Positions 50,617 to 58,506 of a stretch of DNA of 64,000 nt are shown here, piece after piece. Made by a program: the position numbers and the translations under genes. The notes under the pieces are model-generated. The model did no database searches. It worked only from the letters and a program-made list of their open reading frames with translations, and was not told where the DNA came from. Each line of letters begins with the position of its first letter. The first letter of the stretch is position 1. The DNA is taken from positions 669,720 to 733,719 of the forward strand of contig NZ_BMMX01000001.1 in the NCBI RefSeq assembly GCF_014646155.1, written 5' to 3'. The DNA comes from Mangrovihabitans endophyticus (GTDB lineage Bacteria > Actinomycetota > Actinomycetes > Mycobacteriales > Micromonosporaceae).

Positions 50617-51300
50617 TCAGCCTGCCGGAACGGCGTCCTCGTCGTAGCTCACCTCGATGCCGAAGTCGCCGGTGATGATGGGACGCATCCGCTCCAGCAC
50701 CTCCATCATCGCGGCGACGTGCGCGGTCGCCGCCCGCGCGGACCGCGACTTGGCGATCTCCCGCCGCGCGTCGCCGACGAAGCTGGTGACGAGCCCGGCG
50801 AGCACCCGGTGCACCGCGTCGTTCTCGCCGGCCAGCAGCTTGACATTGGCGCCGAGCCAGGCGCGGCTGCCCCGGCGCTGCAGTTCCGGAAAGCCGGGTG
50901 GGGTGTCACCGACCTGGAAGATCCGGACCAGGTCGCGCCGGCTCCAGGTCGCTTCGAGGTACGCGCGGGCTCCGGCGAGGAACAGGTCGTACGGATCGGT
51001 GACCCCGCCTTCCCGGGCGGCCAGGACGGCGGCCCGGGCGATCTGCCGCTGTTCCTCGTAGTGCCGCTCCCACAGGGCCAGGAACAGCTCGGTCTTGCCG
51101 CCGAAGTGGTGGTAGAGGCTGCCGACGCTGGAACCGGCGCGCTCGACCACCTCGGTCACGCTGGCGTCGGTGAACCCGCGCTTGGCGAACACCGCGCGGG
51201 CGGCGTCGAGAAGGTCGGCACGCACGCCGTCGGTGGTGCTCCAGCGACGAGCAGACGGCTGCTTGACATCGATCGTCCGCGGTGTCGCCTTGGACGGCAT
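50617..51300 (-). CDS. TetR family regulator of the acyl-CoA island
   Basis: 227-residue repressor. The HTH occupies about residues 25-70 (LLDAARAVFAKRGFTDASVTEVVERAGSSVGSLYHHFGGKTELFLALW). The C-terminal domain is KstR/FadR-like in size. ATG 51300 is chosen, with AAGGGGG at short distance; GTG 51318 is in frame six codons earlier. It converges on the CIS end and its own promoter lies in 51301-51409, which contains a GTTCTAGAAC palindrome. Repeated TAGAAC-type operators at 53.9, 54.0 and 62.8 kb make it the likely controller of the island; acyl-CoA is the expected ligand. Confidence 0.85.
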   Translation of the reverse strand: MPSKATPRTIDVKQPSARRWSTTDGVRADLLDAARAVFAKRGFTDASVTEVVERAGSSVGSLYHHFGGKTELFLALWERHYEEQRQIARAAVLAAREGGVTDPYDLFLAGARAYLEATWSRRDLVRIFQVGDTPPGFPELQRRGSRAWLGANVKLLAGENDAVHRVLAGLVTSFVGDARREIAKSRSARAATAHVAAMMEVLERMRPIITGDFGIEVSYDEDAVPAG

Positions 51301-51390
51301 GGGGTCCCCCTTCCACACGGCTCAGTGTTCATTATGCGTGGCCGTGTATCCGTGGGACGTGACGGTGGTGTTACGACAACATGGTGCGGC

Positions 51391-51400
51391 GTTCTAGAAC
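51391..51400. promoter_or_regulatory. GTTCTAGAAC palindrome upstream of tetR
   Basis: Perfect 10-bp palindrome containing the half-sites GTTCTA and TAGAAC of the island operator, overlapping by TA rather than separated by three bases, in the 109-bp leader of the minus-strand tetR. It may be a second-class or half operator for autoregulation. Confidence 0.45.
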
Positions 51401-51409
51401 ATTCCTCGG

Positions 51410-51829
51410 CTATCGTCGGCTGTCTTCCACGGCCTGGAAGATCGGCACGCTGAGGTCCTCGTGGTCCTCCCAGCCGACACGCACCCGTTGCCCGACGCGA
51501 ACCGCGTCCGGATCGCCGCCGATCTCGGCAAGCATCCGGAACCCCTCGTCCAGGTCGACGAAGCCGACCGCGTACGGAGTGCGGGATCTGAAGTACGGAT
51601 GGCCGTGCTGCCGGATGACGGTGACCGTGTAGACCGTTCCGAGCCCGGCGGACTCCCGCCACCGCGGTGCTGCGCCGAGAGTGTGGACGCCGTGGCGGCG
51701 GGGGAAGTAGACCGTGTCGCCGGTTTCCGGATCGGCTTGATACAGCAGTCGATGCTCCCTCGTCGCACGCCAGAAGTGTGCGGTGTCCGGCTCGTCGAGG
51801 GAGGGCAGCGGTCGCGCCGGCTGAGTCAT
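51410..51829 (-). CDS. DUF35 OB-fold protein lacking the usual zinc-ribbon cysteines
   Basis: 139-residue protein of the DUF35 (acyl-CoA-associated OB-fold) family. The OB strands VYTVTVIRQHGHPYFRSRTPYAVGFVDLDEGFRMLAEI and RVGQRVRVGWED are clear. The zinc-ribbon segment near residues 24-48 (RLLYQADPETGDTVYFPRRHG) has none of the four cysteines usual for this family. Such proteins form complexes with thiolase-fold aldolases and MaoC hydratases in steroid side-chain degradation. ATG 51829 has GGGAG at about 8 bases and follows the thiolase stop by 4 bp. Confidence 0.85.
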   Translation of the reverse strand: MTQPARPLPSLDEPDTAHFWRATREHRLLYQADPETGDTVYFPRRHGVHTLGAAPRWRESAGLGTVYTVTVIRQHGHPYFRSRTPYAVGFVDLDEGFRMLAEIGGDPDAVRVGQRVRVGWEDHEDLSVPIFQAVEDSRR

Positions 51830-51833
51830 GACG

Positions 51834-53021
51834 TCACTCCCTTCCGAGGATGACGGTGGCGGCGGCGTGGCGGGTGCCGAGCTGTCCGCCGTTGCCGTGC
51901 GCGAGCGCGAGGCGCGCACCGTCCACCTGTGCGGTCGACTCGCCGCGCAGTTGCCGGACCGCCTCGATCAACAGAAAGATGCCCCGCATGCCCGGATGGT
52001 TGGACGACAGGCCGCCGCCGTCGGTGTTCAGGGCCGGGCCGCCGGGGGTGTCCCAGCGCAGCCGGCCGCCCTGGACGTACGGCCCGCCGTCGCCCTTCTT
52101 CGCGAAGCCCAGATCTTCCAGGATCGTCAGCACCGTGATGGTGAACGAGTCGTAGATCATCGCGACGTCGATCCGGTCCGGGGTCACCCCGGCCTGGTCG
52201 AACGCCGCCGGTCCGCTGAGTACGGCCGCGCTGGTCGTGATGTCCCGGCCGTTTCCCGGGTAGCCGATTGCCTCGCCGCTGCCCAGGATCCAGACCGGGC
52301 GGGTCCGGATGTCGCGGGCCACCTCGGCGGACACGATGACGACCGCGCCGCCGCCGTCGGACACGATGCAGCACTCCAACAGGTGCAACGGATCGGCGAC
52401 CAGACGCGACGTCAGCACGTCGTCGATGGTGATGTCGCCGGTGTTCTTGATGCCGATGGCGGAAAGCCCGCGCACCGCGTCCGGGTTGCGGGCGGCGTGG
52501 GCGCGGGTGGTCACGGCGATCTCGGCGAGCTGTTCCGGGGTCGTGCCGTACTGGTGCATGTGCCGCCGAGCGACGAGCGCGTAGTTTCCGATGAGCGTCA
52601 GCCCGTACGGCGTCTCCATGTTCGCCGCCGGCATCGGCTCGGCCGGTGGGCGGCGCGCGCCGGTGCCGATGGCGCGGGCGTCGCTCTTGGCGGTGGATCC
52701 GTAGGTCAGCAGGGCCACCCGGGCCCGGCCCGCGGCGATGTCGCGGGCCGCGTGCGCGGCATGGAACTCGAACGAACTGCCTCCCACCGCGGTGGTGTCG
52801 ACGACCCGCGGATCGATGCCGAAATACTCCGCGATGGTCAGGCCGGACATCGGCCCGGTCTCGCCGGCGTCGTACAGGGCGTCGACGTCGCGCCATGACA
52901 GCCCGGCGTCGGCCAGCGCCCGCGCCGCGGACTCGGCCTTGATCTGCAGCTTGCTCATCCCGTCGACCCGGCGGTCGGGGAACTCGTGGATTCCGGCGAT
53001 GGCGGCGCGTTGGTCGGACAT
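51834..53021 (-). CDS. Thiolase-fold protein, probable Ltp2-like aldolase
   Basis: 395 residues of the thiolase superfamily lipid-transfer (SCP-x/Ltp) branch. In the position of the nucleophilic Cys (usual V-x-x-ACASG) it reads VVDTTAVGGSSFEFH, with Ala in place of Cys, so classical thiolysis is unlikely. The C-terminal motifs LSSNHPGMRGIFLLIEAVRQLRGE and HGNGGQLGTRHAAATVI are kept. This matches Ltp2-type proteins, which, with DUF35 and MaoC partners, cleave beta-hydroxy acyl-CoAs by retro-aldol chemistry. It lies between those partners in one operon. The substrate is unknown; a thiolase-like condensation cannot be excluded. Confidence 0.85.
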   Translation of the reverse strand: MSDQRAAIAGIHEFPDRRVDGMSKLQIKAESAARALADAGLSWRDVDALYDAGETGPMSGLTIAEYFGIDPRVVDTTAVGGSSFEFHAAHAARDIAAGRARVALLTYGSTAKSDARAIGTGARRPPAEPMPAANMETPYGLTLIGNYALVARRHMHQYGTTPEQLAEIAVTTRAHAARNPDAVRGLSAIGIKNTGDITIDDVLTSRLVADPLHLLECCIVSDGGGAVVIVSAEVARDIRTRPVWILGSGEAIGYPGNGRDITTSAAVLSGPAAFDQAGVTPDRIDVAMIYDSFTITVLTILEDLGFAKKGDGGPYVQGGRLRWDTPGGPALNTDGGGLSSNHPGMRGIFLLIEAVRQLRGESTAQVDGARLALAHGNGGQLGTRHAAATVILGRE

Positions 53022-53041
53022 GAGCGGACTCCCGTCCGAAT

Positions 53042-53893
53042 TCAGGAGAAGGTGGCGACGCCCCGGTCGATCACCACGGTGCCGTCGTCGGTGGTGGTCC
53101 GGAACAAGACCTGCCCGTCACCGTCCACCCAGATGGACACGGTCAAGGACTGTCCCGGCAGCACGGGCCGGCTGAACCGCCCGGACATGGTGTGGAAGCG
53201 GGCCGGGTCGGAGCCGCACAAGGTGTGCAGCAGCGCCCGCCCGGTGAATCCATAGGTGCACAGCCCGTGCAGGATCGGCCGGTCGTAGCCGCCGCGAGCC
53301 GCGAACGCCGGATCGGCGTGCAACGGATTGCGGTCGCCGGACAGCCGATAGAGCAGGGCCTGATCGGGTCTCGTCGGATAGCTGACCCGGTGGTCCGGCT
53401 CCCGGTCGGGCAGCTTCCAGGCGTCCTTCACACCCGGATCGCCGCCGAATCCGCCCTCGCCCAGGACGAAGATGCCGCCGTGCGCGGTGACCAGCGGCTC
53501 ACCGTCGGCCGTGGTGGCCACGCTGGAGGTCGTCACCAGCGCGCCCTTTCCCTTGTCGTACATGCCGGTGATCGTCGAGGTCACGGTCACCTCCCCGGCC
53601 GGTGGCAGCGGCCGGTGCAGCTCGAACGCCTGCTCGGCGTGCAGCAGGCGAGCCGGGTCGAAGTCACCGAGTTTGCGTCGGCGGCCACCTCGTGCCTGGG
53701 CGGCGAGCACGGCGAAGGTGGGCAGCACGCGCTGTGCGACGCCCTCGGTGTTCTCGGTGGTGAACTCGAGCTCGGCGAGCGGGTCCGCGGCTCCGGCGCC
53801 CACGCCGAGCGCGTAGAGGATGGTGTCGGTGGACGTCCATGAGCGTGCCACCGGCTCCCCGGCGACGCCGACCAGGCTGTGGTCGAGGGTCAT
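53042..53893 (-). CDS. MaoC family enoyl-CoA hydratase (two-domain)
   Basis: 283-residue double hotdog hydratase. The hydratase-2 motif near residue 190 is YRLSGDRNPLHADPAFAARGGYDRPILHGLCTYGF, which contains the catalytic Asp and His (GDRNPLH). The N-terminal half is the inactive scaffold hotdog (VGVAGEPVARSWTSTDTILYALGVGAG and AEQAFELHRPLPP). These enzymes hydrate enoyl-CoA to 3-hydroxyacyl-CoA. The minus-strand promoter upstream carries an operator (53934-53948). It is the first gene of a MaoC-thiolase-DUF35 operon. Confidence 0.92.
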   Translation of the reverse strand: MTLDHSLVGVAGEPVARSWTSTDTILYALGVGAGAADPLAELEFTTENTEGVAQRVLPTFAVLAAQARGGRRRKLGDFDPARLLHAEQAFELHRPLPPAGEVTVTSTITGMYDKGKGALVTTSSVATTADGEPLVTAHGGIFVLGEGGFGGDPGVKDAWKLPDREPDHRVSYPTRPDQALLYRLSGDRNPLHADPAFAARGGYDRPILHGLCTYGFTGRALLHTLCGSDPARFHTMSGRFSRPVLPGQSLTVSIWVDGDGQVLFRTTTDDGTVVIDRGVATFS

Positions 53894-53933
53894 CGCAGCC
53901 CTTCCGTGGAAGATCGATGATCCGGTCAGGATT

Positions 53934-53948
53934 TAGAACGAAGTTCTA
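53934..53948. promoter_or_regulatory. Operator TAGAAC-N3-GTTCTA, minus-strand promoter of the MaoC operon
   Basis: Perfect 6-bp inverted arms TAGAAC and GTTCTA with a GAA centre. It sits just downstream of a -10-like GATACT on the minus strand and about 40 bp upstream of the MaoC start, where a bound repressor would block initiation. The -35 TTGACA (53974-53979 on the minus strand) abuts the divergent one. Confidence 0.75.
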
Positions 53949-53972
53949 GTATCGTTTCGCGCCGATGTCACG

Positions 53973-54012
53973 CTGTCAACCATTGACAGAGGGAACGGCT
54001 CTCGGGTGTCAT
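53973..54012 (+). promoter_or_regulatory. Back-to-back -35 elements and plus-strand promoter of the acyl-CoA operon
   Basis: CTGTCAA-CCA-TTGACAG (53973-53989) is a perfect inverted repeat that supplies a TTGACA -35 in each direction. On the plus strand TTGACA (53983-53988) is followed after 18 bases by TGTCAT (54007-54012), and the operator at 54020-54034 covers the expected transcript start. Confidence 0.6.
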
Positions 54013-54019
54013 GTCATTT

Positions 54020-54034
54020 CAGAACCGAATTCTA
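54020..54034. promoter_or_regulatory. Operator variant CAGAAC-N3-ATTCTA, plus-strand promoter
   Basis: Imperfect copy of the island operator with four or five matching pairs in the arms, placed about 8-22 bases after the plus-strand -10. It would control the acyl-CoA synthetase operon. Confidence 0.65.
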
Positions 54035-54069
54035 GGACCGAACCGGCACTACCGGGGAGGAGAATCGGG

Positions 54070-56277
54070 ATGGGGACCACCGACGAGCTCATCCGCCCCG
54101 ACCTCACGCCGGGCCGAGACCCCGATCGGGAACGAGCACGGCTCCGCCTGGTGACGCCGCAGCGGCTGCGTTCCTTCTTCGCGCCACGGTCGGTCGCGCT
54201 GGTCGGCGCCTCGGACTCCTCGGGCTGGGCCGGCTTCATCGTGGAGAGTCTGCGCACCGCCGGGCTTCCCGGACCGATGGTGCCGGTGCACCGCCGCCAT
54301 CGGTCCGCGTTCGGCACACCGACGATCCGTCGCCTGACGGACCTGGATCGGCCGGTCGATCTCGCGTTCGCGCTGGTGCCGACCGACGCGGTGGAATCCG
54401 TCCTGGACGACGCCGCCACCGTCGGCATCCGCAATGTCATCGTGCTCGCGGCCGGTTTCGGTGAGGGAGGCGAGGCGGGCCGCCGCCGCGAACGCCGGCT
54501 GGCGGACATCGCGATCGACCACGACCTGACCGTGCTCGGCCCGAACTGTCTCGGCTTCGTCAACGCGCACGCGCACGCCGCCCCGTTCGGCCTGCACATC
54601 GTCCCGCCGGTGCTGCCCGGCCCGGTCGGCATCGTGCTGCAGAGCGGCGCGCTGGCCAGCAACGTCATGGGATTCACCCGCGCTCGCGCGATCGGGACCA
54701 GCCTGTTGTCCTCGATGGGCAACGAGGTGATCATCACGGCCGCCGACGTCGTCGACTACCTGCTCGACGACGACGCCACCAAGGTGATCGCCCTGTTCCT
54801 GGAGTCGATCCGCGATCCGCACCGGTTCCTGGCGCTGGCCGACAAGGCGCTCACGGTGGGCAAGCCGCTCGTGGTGTTGAAGGTCGGCCGCACGGCAGCC
54901 GGGCGGGCCACCGCGCTCGCACACACCGGAGCGATCGCCGGAGACGACGCGGTGGTCGCCGCGGTGCTGCGCCAGCACGGCGTCATCCGGGTCGACAGCC
55001 TGGAGGAGTTGCTGATCACCGCGGGGCTGTTCGGGTACGGCCGGCCGCCGTCCGGTTCCCGCATGGGTGTGGTGACGGCATCCGGCGGGGCCTGCGACAT
55101 CATCGCCGACCGGTGCGCCGACGAGGGCATCGAGATCCCGGATTTCGCGCCGTCCACCGTGTCCCGGCTGAGCGAGGCGCTGCCCGCGTTCGCGGCGGTG
55201 CGCAATCCCTTGGACATCACCGGTTTCACGCTTGCCGATGCGAAGGCGGCGGCCAGCGGCGTCGGCGATGTCGCCCTCAACGCGGTCGTCGACGACCCGG
55301 GCGTCGACTTCGTCTTCAACGCGGTGGCCGTGCCCGTCGATCCGCCGCCCGACCCGGCTCCCTGGCACCGCCGGTACGCCGGCATCGTGGCGACGCAGAA
55401 CCGGACCGGCAAGGCGATCGTGCACTTCACCACCACCTGCACGGACATCTCGCCCTACGGCCGCGACCTGCTGGCCGGGTACGGGTTGCACGCCCTGGGC
55501 GGCATCGAGTTCGGGATCCGGGCGCTCGGGCACGCGCTGCGCTGGACGTCGGCCCGGTCCCGTGCCGCGCTCAGGCCCGCACCGGAGCGGCACGCGGTCC
55601 CGGCCGCCCATGCCGGCCTGCCGTCCGGCCCGATGTCGGAGGCCGCGTCGCGAGACCTGGTCGCGGCGCACGGCGTGCGTGTGGTGCCGGGCGAACTGGC
55701 CACCACGGCCGCCGGTGCGGTCGCGGCGGCCGACCGGCTGGGATATCCGGTCGCCCTCAAGATCTGCGCGGCGGCGCTGACCCACAAGTCCGACCACGGC
55801 GGGGTCGCCCTCGATCTGCCCGATGCGGCCGCGGTCGCCGCCGCGTTCGATCGTGTCGAGGCCGCGGGACGCGCCCATGCCGCCGCCGTCGACGGCGTGC
55901 TGGTGACCGCCATGCGTGGCCGAGGGGTCGAGTTGTTCGCCGGCGTCACCGTCGATCCGTCGTTCGGGCCGGTCGTGGCGGTCGGGTTGGGCGGAGTTCT
56001 CGTCGAGGTGTTGCACGACGTCAGCCTGCGGGCCTTGCCGGTGCCGCCCGACGAGGTGGAACGCATGCTCGGCGAGCTGCGCGGCGCGGCCGTGTTGCGC
56101 GGCGCCCGCGGCACCCCGCCGGTCGACCTCGCGGCGGTCGCCCAGGCGGTGGGCGCCCTCGGCGAGGCGGCACTCGCCCTCGGGCCGAGACTGCAGACGA
56201 TTGAAGTCAATCCCTTGTGGGTGAACGGATCCGAGGTCGAGGCGCTGGACGTCCTGGTGGTCACGCGCGGCGGCTGA
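54070..56277 (+). CDS. NDP-forming acyl-CoA synthetase (acetate-CoA ligase family)
   Basis: 735 residues with the fused alpha/beta architecture: a CoA-binding domain (FFAPRSVALVGASDSSGWAGFIVESLR), a ligase-CoA domain containing the phospho-His segment ALAHTGAIAGDD (His285), and a C-terminal ATP-grasp domain from about 525 (LVAAHGVRVVPGELATTAAGAVAAADRLGYPVALKICAAALTHKSDHGGVALDL, ending with IEVNPLWVNGSEVEALDVLV). It activates an acid as CoA thioester while making ADP or GDP. ATG 54070 has GGGAGGAG at 7 bases. It is first in the plus-strand operon. The activated acid is unknown. Confidence 0.9.
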   Translation: MGTTDELIRPDLTPGRDPDRERARLRLVTPQRLRSFFAPRSVALVGASDSSGWAGFIVESLRTAGLPGPMVPVHRRHRSAFGTPTIRRLTDLDRPVDLAFALVPTDAVESVLDDAATVGIRNVIVLAAGFGEGGEAGRRRERRLADIAIDHDLTVLGPNCLGFVNAHAHAAPFGLHIVPPVLPGPVGIVLQSGALASNVMGFTRARAIGTSLLSSMGNEVIITAADVVDYLLDDDATKVIALFLESIRDPHRFLALADKALTVGKPLVVLKVGRTAAGRATALAHTGAIAGDDAVVAAVLRQHGVIRVDSLEELLITAGLFGYGRPPSGSRMGVVTASGGACDIIADRCADEGIEIPDFAPSTVSRLSEALPAFAAVRNPLDITGFTLADAKAAASGVGDVALNAVVDDPGVDFVFNAVAVPVDPPPDPAPWHRRYAGIVATQNRTGKAIVHFTTTCTDISPYGRDLLAGYGLHALGGIEFGIRALGHALRWTSARSRAALRPAPERHAVPAAHAGLPSGPMSEAASRDLVAAHGVRVVPGELATTAAGAVAAADRLGYPVALKICAAALTHKSDHGGVALDLPDAAAVAAAFDRVEAAGRAHAAAVDGVLVTAMRGRGVELFAGVTVDPSFGPVVAVGLGGVLVEVLHDVSLRALPVPPDEVERMLGELRGAAVLRGARGTPPVDLAAVAQAVGALGEAALALGPRLQTIEVNPLWVNGSEVEALDVLVVTRGG

Positions 56278-56377
56278 CGATCGATACCTGCCGTACGTGC
56301 CGTGGCCGCCACGCCTGTGCCCGACGGCACCCGGGGCGACGACGACGCGGCACCGAACCAGTAGCAGAGGAGAGCCG

Positions 56378-57607
56378 ATGGACATCGATCTCGGGCCGGA
56401 AGCGGCCCGGTTCCGCAGGTCGATCCGAGATTGGATCGACGCCAACGCACCGGACGGCCTGGCCGCCCTCACGGACTGGACCGCCACCGGGATGACCGGT
56501 GGCTACAGCGTCAACGCCGACGCGATGAAGAGCGAGCTGTACGCGGAGTGGGACCGACGCCTGCTCGACGCGAACCTCATCTGCCCACGGTGGCCGCAGC
56601 GCTTCGGCGGCCGGGGCTTCACCGCGTTGCACAGCGCCATCTACGCCGAGGAGCTGCGCCGGGCGGGGCTTCCGCTGGTCTACCGCGGGTTCGGTGAGGG
56701 GATGGTCGGACCGTCGGTGATCGCGCACGGGACACCCGAGCAGCAGGAATACTTCCTGCCTCGGATCCGGTCCGGTGAGGACGTGTACTGCCAGGGGTTC
56801 TCCGAGCCCGACCACGGCTCCGACCTCGCCGGGGTGGAGACCCGCGCGGTGGTGGACGGTGACGAGGTGGTGATCACCGGGCAGAAGCTCTGGACCTCCG
56901 GCTTCTACCGGGCAAACATGATCTTCATCTTGTGCCGCACCAACCCGGATGTGCCCAAGCATCGCGGCCTGTCCTACATCCTGGTGCCCTTCCTGGACAA
57001 CCACATCGAGGCGCGCCCGGTCCGGCAGATGACCGGTGCGGAGCAGTTCGGCGAGGAGTTCTTCGACGGCGCGCGGGCGCCGCTGTTCAACGTCATCGGC
57101 GGGCTGGACAACGGCTGGCGGGTCGCCATGACCACGCTCGGGTTCGAGCGCGGCGGCGGGGCTTCCACCGCGCATCTGCGCTTCGAGCGGCAGCTCTGGA
57201 ACCTCGTGGACCTCGCCCGCGAGGTGGGTCGCGAGCGGGAACCGGTGGTGCGGCAGCAGCTCGCCTGGGCGTACACCCACGTGCAGATCATGCGGATCTC
57301 CGGGATGCGGACGATGGCGCAGCTCGCCGAGGGCCGCGAACCCGGGCCGGAGGCGTCGACGTCCAAGCTGTTCTGGAGCGAATACGAGAAGCGTCTCGGT
57401 GAGATCGCCGCCGACCTGCTCGGCGCCGAGGGGATGGTGCGCCCGGCGGGCGAGGGCTACCCGTTGAGCCACTGGCAGGAGGTGTTCCTGGCGGCGCGGG
57501 CCGGCACCATCTATTCCGGCACCAGCGAGGTCCAGCGCAACATCATCGCCGAACGGGCGCTGGGCCTGCCCAAGGAACCGGCTCCCGCCAAGGGAGCGCC
57601 GTCATGA
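56378..57607 (+). CDS. Acyl-CoA dehydrogenase (FadE type)
   Basis: 409 residues. Family segments are YCQGFSEPDHGSDLAGVETRAVVDGDEVVITGQKLWTSGF (FAD and substrate site), a helical C-terminal part with SGMRTMAQLAEG, and AGTIYSGTSEVQRNIIAERALGLPKE at the end. It oxidises acyl-CoA to enoyl-CoA using ETF. ATG 56378 has AGAGGAGAG a few bases upstream. A 100-bp gap after the synthetase gene holds no obvious promoter. Its stop overlaps the SDR start (ATGA). A second dehydrogenase follows two genes later, as in steroid and terpenoid operons that need heteromeric pairs. Confidence 0.9.
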   Translation: MDIDLGPEAARFRRSIRDWIDANAPDGLAALTDWTATGMTGGYSVNADAMKSELYAEWDRRLLDANLICPRWPQRFGGRGFTALHSAIYAEELRRAGLPLVYRGFGEGMVGPSVIAHGTPEQQEYFLPRIRSGEDVYCQGFSEPDHGSDLAGVETRAVVDGDEVVITGQKLWTSGFYRANMIFILCRTNPDVPKHRGLSYILVPFLDNHIEARPVRQMTGAEQFGEEFFDGARAPLFNVIGGLDNGWRVAMTTLGFERGGGASTAHLRFERQLWNLVDLAREVGREREPVVRQQLAWAYTHVQIMRISGMRTMAQLAEGREPGPEASTSKLFWSEYEKRLGEIAADLLGAEGMVRPAGEGYPLSHWQEVFLAARAGTIYSGTSEVQRNIIAERALGLPKEPAPAKGAPS

Positions 57608-58491
57608 CCCCGTTGAGTGGCAGGGTCGCCGTCGTCACCGGCGCCGGCCGCGGGATCGGCGCCTCCGTCGCGCGCCTGCTGGCGGCGCAGGGGGCGCGCG
57701 TGGTCGTCAACGACCTGGGCGGTGCCCTGGACGGCAGCGGCTCGGACGAGACGCCCGCGGCTCAGGTCGTCAAGGACATCGTGGCGACCGGCGGGGAAGC
57801 GGTCGCCAACGGCGCGGACGTGGGCGACGCGGAAGCGGGGGAAGGGCTGATCCGGACCGCGATCGACACGTTCGGCACGCTCGACGTGCTCGTCAACGCC
57901 GCCGGAATCCTGCGCGACCGGATGATCTTCAACATGTCCGAGCAGGAATGGGACGACGTGATCCGAGTCCACCTGAAGGGCCACTTCAACACCATCAAGC
58001 CGGCCGCCGCCTTCTGGCACGAGCAGCGCAACGAGAACGGTCACTACCGGCTGATCAACTTTACGTCCAGCTCCGGCCTGTTCGGCGCGCCCGGCCAGCC
58101 GAACTACGCAGCCGCGAAGATGGGCATCGTCGGGCTCACCTATTCCTGCGCGAACGGTCTGGCCAGATACGGGGTCACGGCGAACGCGATCTCGCCGGGG
58201 GCGGCCACCCGCATGACGGCATCGGTGCCGGACGACCGGCGCCGGGCCGGGGTGCGCACCGACCTGGAACGTTCGCCCGACAACGTGGCGCCGATCGTGG
58301 CCTACCTGGCCGGCGAGCAGTCGGACTGGTTGACCGGGCGCGTCATCGGCGCGAGCGGATACGACGTGACGCTGTACCAGAACCCGGAACCGATGCGGGT
58401 GTTGTCCGCGGCGCAGCGGTGGAGCGTGGACGCGTTGGCCGCACAGGTGGAGCGCGTCTTCAAGCCCGTTGTCACGAGGCCGGCACGGTAG
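57604..58491 (+). CDS. Short-chain dehydrogenase, 3-hydroxyacyl-CoA dehydrogenase-like
   Basis: 295-residue SDR. It has the NAD-binding GAGRGIGASVA loop, the acidic VVNDLGGALDGSG segment of multifunctional-enzyme-2 type dehydrogenases, and the active-site YAAAK preceded by NFTSSSG. This subgroup oxidises 3-hydroxyacyl-CoA, the step after MaoC hydration. The start overlaps the upstream acyl-CoA dehydrogenase stop. The unusual length of the C-terminal part after about residue 245 (LTGRVIGASGYDVTLYQNPEPMRVL) is typical for this subgroup. Confidence 0.87.
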   Translation: MTPLSGRVAVVTGAGRGIGASVARLLAAQGARVVVNDLGGALDGSGSDETPAAQVVKDIVATGGEAVANGADVGDAEAGEGLIRTAIDTFGTLDVLVNAAGILRDRMIFNMSEQEWDDVIRVHLKGHFNTIKPAAAFWHEQRNENGHYRLINFTSSSGLFGAPGQPNYAAAKMGIVGLTYSCANGLARYGVTANAISPGAATRMTASVPDDRRRAGVRTDLERSPDNVAPIVAYLAGEQSDWLTGRVIGASGYDVTLYQNPEPMRVLSAAQRWSVDALAAQVERVFKPVVTRPAR

Positions 58492-58506
58492 TCGAGGAGG
58501 ATGGTC

